DNA of 64,000 bases, taken from the NCBI GenBank assembly GCA_014728215.1, contig WJLZ01000200.1, forward strand, positions 1 to 64,000, in the 5' to 3' direction. Below the pieces are notes generated by a model that ran no database searches, was not told the origin of the DNA, and worked only from the letters and a program-made list of their open reading frames with translations. Of the stretch, positions 43,291 to 52,284 are shown one piece after another; position 1 is the stretch's first letter; each line of letters begins with the position of its first letter. A program made the translations under genes and the position numbers. The DNA comes from Chitinivibrionales bacterium. Lineage in GTDB: Bacteria > Fibrobacterota > Chitinivibrionia > Chitinivibrionales > WJKA01.

Positions 43291-45985
43291 TTTTTTGCTG
43301 CGTAGTAAATTCATGTGAATGCATGGTAACCACATACAGGCCGCTTCCTCCGGCTGTAACCGGAGATGAGCCGGCATTCAGAGGCACAGAATAGTATCCC
43401 GCCGCTACAGAACGGTCGAAAAGCTTTGCGACAAGCTTCCCCTTCATGTCAAACAGGCAGATACGAATTGACTGTCCGGAAACCGTGCTGTTTTTTTCAG
43501 TTCCCCTTATTGGAGGCACGGCAAAGTGTATCATCGTTTTGCCTGAAGCGAAACCTTCCGAACAAACATTTAATCCAAACGTGGTGGGTAGTTCGTTCCT
43601 GATTCTCCGTAATGTTGAAATCAAGCGGTTTTCCGCAACTCGAAGAGAAAAGGTCTGATAAGAAGATCCCTGCTGAGAATCGGTAACCCGGATAGTCACC
43701 GGATGAATACCGGTATCCTCAAGGGATGCCGAGTAGGCAATAAGTCCCGACACATCCTGAACGATCATTGATCCAATACCCGAATCGAGATGAAAGGTAA
43801 ATGAATGGCTATCCAAGTCGACGGCATCGACATTCCATCGAAAGGCATCGCCCACATAAATTATGGTATCTTCAGGCGGAGGATCCGAAGTAATAGTCGG
43901 AGGATGATTTATCGAAAGGGTGAATGTATCCTGAACTGCCAGATCAGTTACATCTTCAACCCGGATGATAACTGTTGCATCCTGCGCCTCAAGCGGTATC
44001 GGCCATCGAATTGTTTGCTGATCAATAATCTCCATATTCTGAGGGCCCTGTACAATGCTGTAGGTCAGGGTATCCCCTGGATTGAGGTCTTCGGCAAGTA
44101 AAGGAAGTTCGAGTGTGTCGCCGGCCATGACCGTAGTATCGGATAATTTGCCGCTGAAAAAAGGAGAGGTTTCATCACTTTCAAAGCCGATAAAGAGCGG
44201 AATAGCGCTGTCATATTCACGGGGAATAACATCACCCCTATCGAGTGTTTTTGTGGTATTGTCCCGTTTTTCGGCAACCAATGTTTCCCAGTTGTTAAGA
44301 ATAGTGCTCTTTGCACCATGCCCGGCAAGACAAAAATCCGATTCGTTATCGATAAACATCGACATGGTTTTCGGATCGCCGGTTGCATAGGAAAAAGAGC
44401 CGAGTATTTCGGTTTTGCCGCCATTGAAAGTGTTGCAGAGGGTCCCGTGCCGTTCAGTTTTATAGCCTAAAATCCAGAGAGTACCCCCGTTATTGAATAT
44501 TTTGGTGCTCGAACTTTCACAATTGAGCTGCCGCGCATAGACTGTTTGATTTTTGAACGTGAGTTCATTGATACAGTAATCATCGAGGAAAAGCGTTCCC
44601 ACATTACCATCACTCACATACTGCATTCCAAGGACTCCGCGGATTATCAGAGTTCTATTGCTCGAATGTTTGATTTCAATCCCGGCGCCTCCGCAGTCGA
44701 CACCCTGGACCATTACCGTATCGGGTCCGCTGTTTCCTACAACGAAGGTCCCGCTTCCCGACAAGCGCCCCTCCAGACCGATCAGGCGCTTAACATTGCC
44801 GCGAAGATAAACAGTCCCGTCAATACGAAATGTTTTCCCACCGTTGAAATAAACCAGACTCTTCCCCGCATCGATCGCATCCTGAACCGCTCGAGTATCA
44901 TCGGTGGTACCGTCTCCCTGTGCGCCGTGTTCAAGCGGACTCTCCCATTCAGAAAGCGGCGGCCAGACCATTTCCGGCGACTCTTCTACCGGAAGATTAA
45001 GAGAGTATCTCGACGATGGAAACAACGAATAGGGCTCATGGGAAACAAACTCGGTAACGTTTGAGCCCTTTTTAGAACGGGTTGTATCATTAAAGTTTTC
45101 GATGGCCTGATTGTATCCTGTTGTTTTAATATTTCTGGCAAACATCATTGAAGTATTACGCATTGCCGGAACTGATGTATCACCACCTGGGTTGATCAAC
45201 TCGGCATTGATGACGGTTGTAACCGCAGGACTGACATTATAAACCGCCGTAACCCGGTTAGTGCTTTTCAAATTCCGGATATTCATGACCTGATGCTTAT
45301 TATATATTCCCAGTTTTTTTTGATTTTCGAGCGTTATATTCTCCAGGGTCATACTATTCATGGGATTTTCGGTCAAAATGCCGTAATTGAAACCGACAAC
45401 GTGCAGATTCCTGATTAGACAGGGGCCAATCTCATTGGTATAGCGCATATCGAGACCGGCAGTTGCATCACTACCCTCGGAAACTATTTTCACATTAAAG
45501 ATGTGCCCCTGGTTACTTGAGTTATACTGGATCCCGCTGGCCCCGGGATTTCCTTTTCCTACACTAACAGTAAGGTTACGAATAGAGTTCCTGAATCGTT
45601 GCGCAGGCGCTTCGCCGGTCCAGATCACCCCGGCAGGATTTCGTATATCCTGAAAATCAGAGCAATTGTCATCAAGCCTGATTATCGTACCCTCGGTGCT
45701 CTGCCCCTGAAGAACCGTTCGTTTCTGAGCTCCGCCATATTGAAGAGTTTTTGAAACAAGATAGGTACCATTGGGGAAATAGATAATCCTGTTCCGGTCT
45801 GCGTAGGTATCAAGTATTTCCTGAAGTTTCTGAGTTACGTCGTAATTGCCGAATTTATCGACATCATACGGTGACTTGGTCACATCGATAACACCGGAAT
45901 TGGGAGGGTAAATTATATTTTCTGCAAAAAGTGAAAGATTTATATAAACAATAATACAGGCAAGAATTTTCATTTCGCTGAACAT
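43274..45985 (-). CDS. Exported double beta-helix protein (pectate lyase-3/GH55-like) with type IX-like sorting domain
   Basis: The 903-residue protein has a signal peptide (MKILACIIVYINLSLFAE) and two right-handed beta-helix modules. The first starts at YDVTQKLQEIL with IIYFPNGTYLVSKTL; the second at HGAQGDGTTDDTRAVQDAID with LVYFNGGKTFRI. Paired pectate_lyase_3 modules are the form of GH55 exo-beta-1,3-glucanases. Two Ig/cadherin-like domains follow (from DTTVMAGDTLELPL; from PPTITSDPP). The last 90 residues (RICLFDMKGKLVAKLFD ... SGLYVVTM ... QQKIILSP) look like a T9SS type A/FlgD-like sorting domain. GGGAGAGG lies upstream of the ATG at 45985. The substrate is not certain; beta-glucan or other polysaccharide is likely. 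Confidence 0.82.
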   Translation of the reverse strand: MFSEMKILACIIVYINLSLFAENIIYPPNSGVIDVTKSPYDVDKFGNYDVTQKLQEILDTYADRNRIIYFPNGTYLVSKTLQYGGAQKRTVLQGQSTEGTIIRLDDNCSDFQDIRNPAGVIWTGEAPAQRFRNSIRNLTVSVGKGNPGASGIQYNSSNQGHIFNVKIVSEGSDATAGLDMRYTNEIGPCLIRNLHVVGFNYGILTENPMNSMTLENITLENQKKLGIYNKHQVMNIRNLKSTNRVTAVYNVSPAVTTVINAELINPGGDTSVPAMRNTSMMFARNIKTTGYNQAIENFNDTTRSKKGSNVTEFVSHEPYSLFPSSRYSLNLPVEESPEMVWPPLSEWESPLEHGAQGDGTTDDTRAVQDAIDAGKSLVYFNGGKTFRIDGTVYLRGNVKRLIGLEGRLSGSGTFVVGNSGPDTVMVQGVDCGGAGIEIKHSSNRTLIIRGVLGMQYVSDGNVGTLFLDDYCINELTFKNQTVYARQLNCESSSTKIFNNGGTLWILGYKTERHGTLCNTFNGGKTEILGSFSYATGDPKTMSMFIDNESDFCLAGHGAKSTILNNWETLVAEKRDNTTKTLDRGDVIPREYDSAIPLFIGFESDETSPFFSGKLSDTTVMAGDTLELPLLAEDLNPGDTLTYSIVQGPQNMEIIDQQTIRWPIPLEAQDATVIIRVEDVTDLAVQDTFTLSINHPPTITSDPPPEDTIIYVGDAFRWNVDAVDLDSHSFTFHLDSGIGSMIVQDVSGLIAYSASLEDTGIHPVTIRVTDSQQGSSYQTFSLRVAENRLISTLRRIRNELPTTFGLNVCSEGFASGKTMIHFAVPPIRGTEKNSTVSGQSIRICLFDMKGKLVAKLFDRSVAAGYYSVPLNAGSSPVTAGGSGLYVVTMHSHEFTTQQKIILSP

Positions 45986-46205
45986 CAAACCTCTCCCCCA
46001 TGGCAATTCCCACAACTGCCACTCTTGCTAAAGAAATTACATTTTGCTGAATGATATTTACTTTTTTTGAATTTATCATCATATAATATACCAAAATTCG
46101 GAATAAAAGTTTTTTTTAATTCAACATATAAAAGGAAATTTGCTTTTTACAGCCTTTAAAGGGCAATCTGGGCACAAAATATGCCCATAAACTGAGGAAT
46201 GATGT

Positions 46206-46982
46206 TTATAGAATGCCGAAGATTTTCAGCCACACCTGAATAATGCTTAAGATGATTACGAGGAGAAGAAGATATTTGATAGTTTTCGGGGAGGCTATTT
46301 TGCTTATCCTGGCGCCTATTTGTGCCGCCATAATCGATCCCAGAATGACTGGCAGAACAAGAATAAAATCAACCTGAAATGTTATTATCTTTCCCAGGGC
46401 GCCAAAGAGCGCGCCGATAAAGACAACTCCCAGACTGGTTCCCACCGTTATTTTTACCGGGACTTTCAGAAGTGTAATCATTATGGGAACAAGAATAAAT
46501 CCTCCACCTGCACCAACAATACCCGAACAGGTGCCGACAAAAGCGCCCGCACCAAATGAAAGAAAAGGATTGAAATCGACCTGATCGAGGGATGCCCCGT
46601 TCTCTTGATCGTTTTTTTTAAATAGCAGAAGGAAAAAAGCGACCACAACCAGTATTCCAAAGAGTATCATTACCGGTCTGTTGGTCATATATTTTGATAA
46701 ATAAGATCCACCCAGGGCAAATATTCCCATCGGAATGCCGATATAGAGCAGTATTTTTGTATGAATGAACCGGTTTTTTCCATGCACCATGATTCCGGAC
46801 AATGATGCGGCAAGGACCTGTACCATGGAGAGGCCGGCAATGGTTTTCATGGTCAACTGCCCGGCACCAACTAAGGGTGGAACCGTCAGCATCAGAGGAA
46901 TCATCACCACCGCGCCACCAAGGCCAAGCAATCCCGATAAAAATCCGCCAATGATGCTGATAAAAAAGAGTGTCGCAATCAT
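46206..46982 (-). CDS. TauE/SafE family membrane transporter
   Basis: This 258-residue protein has about eight membrane helices and the two internal halves typical of TauE/SafE (DUF81) permeases: GFLSGLLGLGGAVVMIPLM near the start and FVGTCSGIVGAGGGFILVPIM in the second half. The family exports sulfite, sulfonates or other small organic anions. Neither sulfur metabolism genes nor regulators are adjacent, so the substrate is open. Confidence 0.88.
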   Translation of the reverse strand: MIATLFFISIIGGFLSGLLGLGGAVVMIPLMLTVPPLVGAGQLTMKTIAGLSMVQVLAASLSGIMVHGKNRFIHTKILLYIGIPMGIFALGGSYLSKYMTNRPVMILFGILVVVAFFLLLFKKNDQENGASLDQVDFNPFLSFGAGAFVGTCSGIVGAGGGFILVPIMITLLKVPVKITVGTSLGVVFIGALFGALGKIITFQVDFILVLPVILGSIMAAQIGARISKIASPKTIKYLLLLVIILSIIQVWLKIFGIL

Positions 46983-47044
46983 TAACCAGTGAATCTATAC
47001 TTTTTTTGCTTTGATAAGGAGAAGATTAAATAGTGGTTGCGCCG

Positions 47045-47431
47045 TCAATCTTCAGATTTCCAGGTACAATCGGTTATATCAAAATAATAAAAATACCTGT
47101 CTTCAGTATCGAGAATGCGGATTTCCACAATATCAAAAATTTTATTCCCTTCCTTGCTCATGCTCTGGGCCGTAACCTTCCAGTCCTTCCCCTTTTTCCC
47201 GTAGATCTCTGCGATAAAATCGTATTCCGCCGCCACGCCTTCCTTCTGATTCCGGGCGCCCTCAATAATGACCGCCTCTTCATACGATTCCCCATTTCCT
47301 CCGCCATACACGATTTCGGCCTTCTTCCGGGGCTGATCGCCTTCAATAATCTTGTATGTCTGACGGGAAGCACAGCTTGTGAGCAAAACAAATAAAACTA
47401 TTCCTGTTGGGGAAGAAAAGATTCTCATCAT
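47045..47431 (-). CDS. Putative lipoprotein of unknown function
   Basis: The 128-residue protein starts with a lipoprotein signal peptide: MMRIF, a hydrophobic core and the lipobox LLTSC with the cysteine at about residue 20. The mature part of about 108 residues is charged and beta-rich (KAEIVYGGGNGESYEEAVII). GGAGG lies seven bases before the ATG. No known domain was recognised. It is 62 nt upstream of the TauE gene and may share its transcript. Confidence 0.75.
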   Translation of the reverse strand: MMRIFSSPTGIVLFVLLTSCASRQTYKIIEGDQPRKKAEIVYGGGNGESYEEAVIIEGARNQKEGVAAEYDFIAEIYGKKGKDWKVTAQSMSKEGNKIFDIVEIRILDTEDRYFYYFDITDCTWKSED

Positions 47432-47696
47432 TTCACTTCCTCCTTCCGGTTTACAGAAATTAAGGATGGGTTAGCGATCCGAATCCGGTATGGTGAGGAC
47501 ACAGACCGATATCGACACTCTCTTTTCAAAATATACTTTGGATGAAGGAGGGGGAAGAAAAAGGAGATCTGAGACAACGATGTGAGAAGGAACAACGGAA
47601 AAAATATCACCAATCCATGGGTCGTTACTATCTTGACGAGGAAATAAGATTGTCATCGCGACTGTTCACCAGTACTCAGCATAGTATTGTAATGGA

Positions 47697-47729
47697 CCGG
47701 CATGCTGTTGCGATGCTGCCGGATTTTTT
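47697..47729 (+). terminator. Orphan rho-independent terminator (plus strand)
   Basis: Arms CCGGCA and TGCCGG enclose a 14-nt partly paired loop and are followed by ATTTTTT. No annotated plus-strand gene ends here: the nearest upstream genes are on the minus strand. It may end a short untranslated RNA from the 47.45-47.70 kb gap or be fortuitous. Confidence 0.45.
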
Positions 47730-47775
47730 GATTTGTAACATCAATTATATTTAATTTTGGTTGTATATATACTCA

Positions 47776-47933
47776 AAACCATCTCACAAATGCTCCTGCC
47801 AACTGATCGGGTTGGACGAGCCCATCTGCTTCGTTGCTCAATCGTTGCATACGCCCGGTATGCGCCGATCTCGCGCCTCACATATGGCCTCGTCGCGCTC
47901 CGAGATCCTCGGTCCGCATTTATGAGATGGTTT
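47776..47933. mobile_element. 158-bp element with 18-bp terminal inverted repeats (MITE/REP-like)
   Basis: The left end AAACCATCTCACAAATGC and right end GCATTTATGAGATGGTTT are inverted copies with one mismatch in 18. The inside is richer in GC than its AT-rich surroundings and is itself folded: GCATAC/GTATGC around a 5-nt loop at about 47850, and GATCTCG ... CGAGATC arms. It encodes no sizeable protein, and no clear target-site duplication was seen. This is the shape of a miniature, non-autonomous transposable element or a folded repeat family; a second copy is not present in the window. Confidence 0.65.
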
Positions 47934-47980
47934 CTAATTAGTGGATATGCGGTAACCGGAAATAAAACAAGGAGCATACC

Positions 47981-48325
47981 ATGGAAGATTGTATTTTCTG
48001 CAAAATAGCGAAAGGCGAGATACCTTCCGAAAAGGTTTACGATGACGAGCATTCGGTGATTTTCAAGGACCTCAATCCCAAAGCGCCGGTCCATCTGCTG
48101 GCTATCCCCAAAGAGCATTATGCCGGAGTTCATGAAATTCCTTCCGACAAAATCGATACCATGGGCACATTGTATGCAACGATCGGGAAAGTAGTCAAAC
48201 AGGAAAATCTCACCGAAAACGGCTACCGGTTAGTGATCAATTCGGGAAAGGATTCCGGACAGCTGGTGCCCCATATTCATGTCCACATTCTGAGCGGACG
48301 GAAATTGACCTGGCCCCCAGGATAG
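47981..48325 (+). CDS. hinT: HIT family purine nucleoside phosphoramidase (HinT-like)
   Basis: The 114-residue protein has the HinT start DCIFCKIAKGEIPSEKVYDD, NPKAPVHLLAIPKEHY, and the histidine triad near the C-terminus as PHIHVHILSG. These enzymes hydrolyse AMP-amide bonds. AAGGAG lies seven bases before ATG. The gene starts 47 nt after the inverted-repeat element, which may have brought or disturbed its promoter. Confidence 0.93.
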   Translation: MEDCIFCKIAKGEIPSEKVYDDEHSVIFKDLNPKAPVHLLAIPKEHYAGVHEIPSDKIDTMGTLYATIGKVVKQENLTENGYRLVINSGKDSGQLVPHIHVHILSGRKLTWPPG

Positions 48326-48406
48326 AAATAAATTCGAAATTCGATGCTCGGCATCGTAACTTGAAGCAAGAGACGGGATAAGAACGAAGGCTGCGTTGTT
48401 ATACTA

Positions 48407-48613
48407 TCAGGCGGGTATCTTTTCCTTTTTCTGAATGTCCTTTTTGTTAATAGTTATTATTTTTGTGGTTTTGTCATGAGTGTTAAACCAGAAAAGCATG
48501 GTATCCTCATGCTGTGTAAAGCATTCCTCAAGGCTTTTCTTATCTCCGCAGGGAAGAATTGTTTTGTGTTGTTTCAGCGCCATTTTAATCAATTTCTTCT
48601 GTAATCTGCTCAT
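48407..48613 (-). CDS. Small basic protein of unknown function downstream of ftsZ
   Basis: The 68-residue protein has a good ribosome binding site (AAAGGA six bases before ATG). It begins MSRLQKKLIKMALKQHKTI and has two cysteines (PCGDKKSLEEC), an aromatic strand MLFWFNTHD and a Lys-rich end. No membrane segment is present. It lies 107 nt after the ftsZ stop with only a hairpin in between, so it may be the last gene of the dcw transcript. No family was recognised. Confidence 0.65.
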   Translation of the reverse strand: MSRLQKKLIKMALKQHKTILPCGDKKSLEECFTQHEDTMLFWFNTHDKTTKIITINKKDIQKKEKIPA

Positions 48614-48645
48614 TGGCGTTCCTTTGACGGAGGTACTGAAAGTAA

Positions 48646-48670
48646 GGCCTCCCTCCCCGTGAGAGAGGCC
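48646..48670 (-). terminator. Hairpin after ftsZ, possible attenuator
   Basis: GGCCTC and GAGGCC arms with a 13-nt loop lie between ftsZ and the 68-residue gene. There is no T run on either side, so full termination is doubtful; it may slow polymerase or protect the 3' end of the ftsZ message. Confidence 0.3.
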
Positions 48671-48720
48671 CCGACCGGAATCACATCATCACAAATTGCA
48701 TATCCGTACAGAACATTATC

Positions 48721-50097
48721 TCACTGCATCTGTTTCCGTAAGAAAGTGGGTACGTCGATATCATCCTGATAATGGGTAATAACTTCACCTTTATGCACGA
48801 ATACCTGGGCCTCTTTCTTAATATTCTCTTTGTTAAGATAGGGCGCCGGAATGTCCAATGACGATACATTTTTCTGTTTCTCTTCAGGTTTTTCACTCCG
48901 GGGCTCCTGTTTGGATTCGATGTTTTCGGCTTTCATCACAGCGGGGTCTTTTTCTTCATGAAGTGACCCGGCCGGAAAAGCTTCTTCCTTGCTCCTCTCA
49001 GGCGTCTTCGCTTCCGGGCTCTTGAATTCAAAAGCCATCTGTTTTACCGATGATTCTTCCTTTTTTGCGGCAGGCTTTGACGAACCTTTGGGAATCGCCG
49101 CACCGGTCTTTTTCCTTACCACACCCTGATCATCATTAAACCCGGTTGCAATGACCGTCACTCTGATCTTGCCGTTCATTTCAGGATCGGTAACCGCGCC
49201 GAAGATAATATTGGCATCGGCATCCTCACCAACAGCATCATAGATCGTCTGTGTAGCATCACTGACATCATAGAGGGTCATGTCTTCACCACCGGTAATG
49301 TTGATAAGAATACCGCGCGCGCCGGTAATCGAAATATCATCAAGCAATGGGCTGTGAATTGCGTTATCCGCAGCAAGGACTGCCCGGTTTTCACCTTCAT
49401 CGGTGTGTCCGGTACCCATAAGAGCATCGCCCATTCCACGCATGACTGTTTTGACATCTGCAAAGTCAAGATTAACAAGGCCATGCACGGATATGAGATC
49501 CGAAATTCCTTTTGTAGCCTGATACAGAACATCATCAGCACTCTTGAAAGCATCGATTAATGATGTCGACCGATCTACGATTGAGAGCAGTTTCTGGTTG
49601 GGAATAACGATAATGGTATCGACACTTCTCCGGAGATTATCGATTCCCGCTTTAGCATTCCTATCCCGGATTTTTCCCTCGAAGAGAAAGGGACGGGTGA
49701 CGATGGCGACTGTGAGGATATCCATCTCTGCAGCCACTTCAGCAATAACCGGTGAACCGCCGGTTCCGGTACCGCCGCCCATACCTGCAGTAATAAAAAC
49801 CATATCGGCGCCTTCAAGCATACCGGCAATCCGTTCCCGGTCTTCTTCGACGGCAATTCGGCCGATCTCGGGATTCGCTCCTGCGCCAAGACCTTTGGTA
49901 ATGCGCTCACCGACCTGAACCCGGTGGGTTGCCTGGTTATTGTCAAGGGCCATCGCATCGGTATTGATTGCAATAAACTCGACCCCGCTCAAACCGTCGC
50001 TGATCATTCTGTTGACTGCGTTTCCGCCCGCGCCGCCAACGCCAACAACTTTCATCTTTGCGGTGGCGTTGAATTCATCATCCATGGTAAATACCAT
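48721..50097 (-). CDS. ftsZ: Cell division GTPase FtsZ
   Basis: FtsZ polymerises with GTP into the division ring. The 458 residues contain [13 protein letters not shown] (about 18-30), the tubulin signature [10 protein letters not shown] (usually GTGAAP), a T7-type loop region with [11 protein letters not shown], and a long, charged linker (about 330-440). The C-terminal peptide [13 protein letters not shown] is the conserved tail that binds FtsA and other partners. AAGGAGG lies four to five bases before the ATG. A 90-nt AT-rich gap to ftsA might hold an additional promoter, though I did not define one. Confidence 0.97.
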   Translation of the reverse strand: MVFTMDDEFNATAKMKVVGVGGAGGNAVNRMISDGLSGVEFIAINTDAMALDNNQATHRVQVGERITKGLGAGANPEIGRIAVEEDRERIAGMLEGADMVFITAGMGGGTGTGGSPVIAEVAAEMDILTVAIVTRPFLFEGKIRDRNAKAGIDNLRRSVDTIIVIPNQKLLSIVDRSTSLIDAFKSADDVLYQATKGISDLISVHGLVNLDFADVKTVMRGMGDALMGTGHTDEGENRAVLAADNAIHSPLLDDISITGARGILINITGGEDMTLYDVSDATQTIYDAVGEDADANIIFGAVTDPEMNGKIRVTVIATGFNDDQGVVRKKTGAAIPKGSSKPAAKKEESSVKQMAFEFKSPEAKTPERSKEEAFPAGSLHEEKDPAVMKAENIESKQEPRSEKPEEKQKNVSSLDIPAPYLNKENIKKEAQVFVHKGEVITHYQDDIDVPTFLRKQMQ

Positions 50098-50187
50098 AGG
50101 GCCTCCTTTTTTGTTTGTTAATATTTCGTTTCATTATCAATTCCAGTTTTACTAAACAAATCTGGCGTTTTTATTCAGGTTTTCGGT

Positions 50188-51426
50188 TCAAAAAAATTCG
50201 CTCACCCAAGATTTCATCTTATCAAATATCTTTCTGAAGGTATCATCTCCTTTCCCTCCCTTTCCGGTCCTCTTCTTTGCTCTGCCCTGTTCTACGGCAT
50301 ACATACAGAGACCGACACCGGTAGCGTGAACCGGTGATTTTGCCGCTTCTGTCAAACCGCCGAAATTGGAGGGTATACCGATTTTCACCGGCATCTCAAA
50401 TACCTTTTCGGCGAGTTCCTGAATACCATCCATTTGCGCGCCGCCTCCGGTAAGCACAACTCCCGCACCGAGCATATCGGCATATTCGGTACGCTTGATT
50501 TCCCGAAGCGCGAGTGAAAGGATCTCCTCCAACCGAGGTTCTATTATCGATGTCAGGATCGCCTTGGAGACTTCACGTTGCTCCCGTCCCCCAACCCCGG
50601 GAACACTGACAAATTCATCGGTTTTGATCAAAGGAGAATAGGAACAGCCGTATTTCTTTTTTATTTCTTCTGCCTTGTCAACAGGTGTTCGTATCCCGAT
50701 GGCGATATCGCTGGTTACATTCTTTCCACCCAGCCCAACGACAGCGGTATGTCGAATGCTCTCATCCGAATAGATGGCGACATCGGTCGTTCCACCTCCC
50801 ATATCCAGGAGGGCAACTCCCAGCTCCTTTTCGTCTTTCTCCAGTACAGCATAACTCGATGCCAGAGGTTGCAGGACAAGATCTTCGACTTTAAACCCGG
50901 CTTTATCGACACTACGGTAGATATTCTGTGCGCTGGTAACCGCACCGGTACAGATATGAACCTGCGTTTCGAGCCGTACACCACACATACCGATCGGCTC
51001 TCTGATCCCCTTCTGATCGTCAACAATAAATTCCTGAGGAATGACATGAAGTATCTCCCGATCCATGGGTATTGAAACCGCCTGGGCCGCCTCGATTGCC
51101 CTCACAACATCGAGTTCGGTAATCTCATGATCTTCCCGTGAGATTGCCACCACTCCCTTACTGTTGATCGATCTGATATGATCACCGGCAATACCGACCC
51201 ACACTGAGTCGACATCCACCCCGGCCATTAATTCGGCCTCTTCAACAGCCTTTTGTATCGAACGGACCGTTTTATCAATGTTGACAACAACGCCCTTGCG
51301 CAATCCATCGGAAGGCGACACTCCTACGCCTACGATCTTCAGCATATCGGCACTGTCAAGCTCCGCTATTATACAGGCAATTTTTGTTGTTCCGATATCT
51401 AATCCAACATACAAATTTTCATCCAT
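50188..51426 (-). CDS. ftsA: Cell division protein FtsA
   Basis: FtsA is the actin-like ATPase that anchors FtsZ at the membrane. In 412 residues: GLDIGTTKIACIIAEL (phosphate 1), the 1C-type insertion around WVGIAGDHIRSINSKG, LLDMGGGTTDVAIY (phosphate 2), VLTGGGAQMDGIQELAE (adenosine motif) and a C-terminal amphipathic end DKMKSWVSEFF, the membrane-targeting helix. It lies 24 nt after ftsQ. Confidence 0.97.
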   Translation of the reverse strand: MDENLYVGLDIGTTKIACIIAELDSADMLKIVGVGVSPSDGLRKGVVVNIDKTVRSIQKAVEEAELMAGVDVDSVWVGIAGDHIRSINSKGVVAISREDHEITELDVVRAIEAAQAVSIPMDREILHVIPQEFIVDDQKGIREPIGMCGVRLETQVHICTGAVTSAQNIYRSVDKAGFKVEDLVLQPLASSYAVLEKDEKELGVALLDMGGGTTDVAIYSDESIRHTAVVGLGGKNVTSDIAIGIRTPVDKAEEIKKKYGCSYSPLIKTDEFVSVPGVGGREQREVSKAILTSIIEPRLEEILSLALREIKRTEYADMLGAGVVLTGGGAQMDGIQELAEKVFEMPVKIGIPSNFGGLTEAAKSPVHATGVGLCMYAVEQGRAKKRTGKGGKGDDTFRKIFDKMKSWVSEFF

Positions 51427-51450
51427 AACCAGCCTCCCATAGGATTAACG

Positions 51451-52284
51451 TCAATTCACATACGCAAAATTATTGCGACAAAGATTGATGTGTTTCGGCA
51501 TGCCTGTCGACTCATTCTTGAGAACATTCAGAAGCCTGCATAATTGCTCTATCTTCTTTGTCACTCCTTTTCTCTCTATTGTAATCACAGTATTATCGGG
51601 CGCCAGAGTAAATAGGATCTCCGAGGGGCCGGAAAAATCAACCTGACTTACTCTGCCGAGTAATGCCGGGTCCCGCCGTTCTACCTTTTTGAAAAAGCCT
51701 GTAATTGCCTCAACCGATTGTTTGCTCAGGCGCTTTCCTTTTGTCGAATCGGCGATCGTATCTCTGAGCCCGGTAATCAGCGGCACTTCGGAAAATGTTC
51801 CCGGCAAAAGCGACAACAAATTACCGTCTCTGTCCATATAGTAGACTTTTCCAAGCCCGACAAGAGCAACAGGTTTTCGCTCGACAATTGCGATTTTCAC
51901 TTTGCAGGGCAATCGCCGGTATACATGCGCTTTTTTAATCCATTCAAGCTCTTCCAGCTTTTTGCGGATTTTCTTCGGTTTGACATCAAGCATATGCATA
52001 CCTTCCCCGAGTCCCGAAAGCGCAACGACCATTTCTTTATCGACGATTCTGGTTTCACCAACCTCAATTTCACGCAAAGTAAATGCTTCGATTTTTCTTA
52101 CCCGCTCGGCGATTCCGGAACCATACCGAATCCAACCGAAGCCAAGGGCCCCTGCAACGCCTATGCCGGCAAAGACAAACCAGATCCATGAGGGTATCGA
52201 CAGTTTGCGTCCCTTCCGCGGGCCACGACGATTTTCGCTCATCTTTTTTTTCTGATTTGCACCGACTCTCTTCTTCTTAGGCAT
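51451..52284 (-). CDS. ftsQ: Cell division protein FtsQ (POTRA domain)
   Basis: The 277-residue protein has a very basic cytoplasmic start (MPKKKRVGANQKKK), one membrane helix (about 32-52, IWFVFAGIGVAGALGFGWI), a POTRA domain (LREIEVGETRIVDKEMVV ... GMHMLDVKPKKI) and the FtsQ beta-domain (KIAIVERKPVALVGLGKVYYMDRDG). It recruits FtsL and other division proteins. The gene overlaps the end of murC by 8 nt. Confidence 0.9.
   Translation of the reverse strand: MPKKKRVGANQKKKMSENRRGPRKGRKLSIPSWIWFVFAGIGVAGALGFGWIRYGSGIAERVRKIEAFTLREIEVGETRIVDKEMVVALSGLGEGMHMLDVKPKKIRKKLEELEWIKKAHVYRRLPCKVKIAIVERKPVALVGLGKVYYMDRDGNLLSLLPGTFSEVPLITGLRDTIADSTKGKRLSKQSVEAITGFFKKVERRDPALLGRVSQVDFSGPSEILFTLAPDNTVITIERKGVTKKIEQLCRLLNVLKNESTGMPKHINLCRNNFAYVN

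Noticed and set aside
47542-47754. A 70-codon plus-strand frame before the inverted-repeat element
   Set aside because: There is no ribosome binding site, and the frame runs through the terminator at 47697-47729.
47741-48133. A 130-codon minus-strand frame across the inverted-repeat element and hinT
   Set aside because: It is antisense to hinT, and its Arg-rich part arises from the folded GC-rich repeat.
48340-48356. A CGATGC/GCATCG hairpin after hinT
   Set aside because: The stem is perfect but only 6 bp and is not followed by T residues; termination is unsupported.
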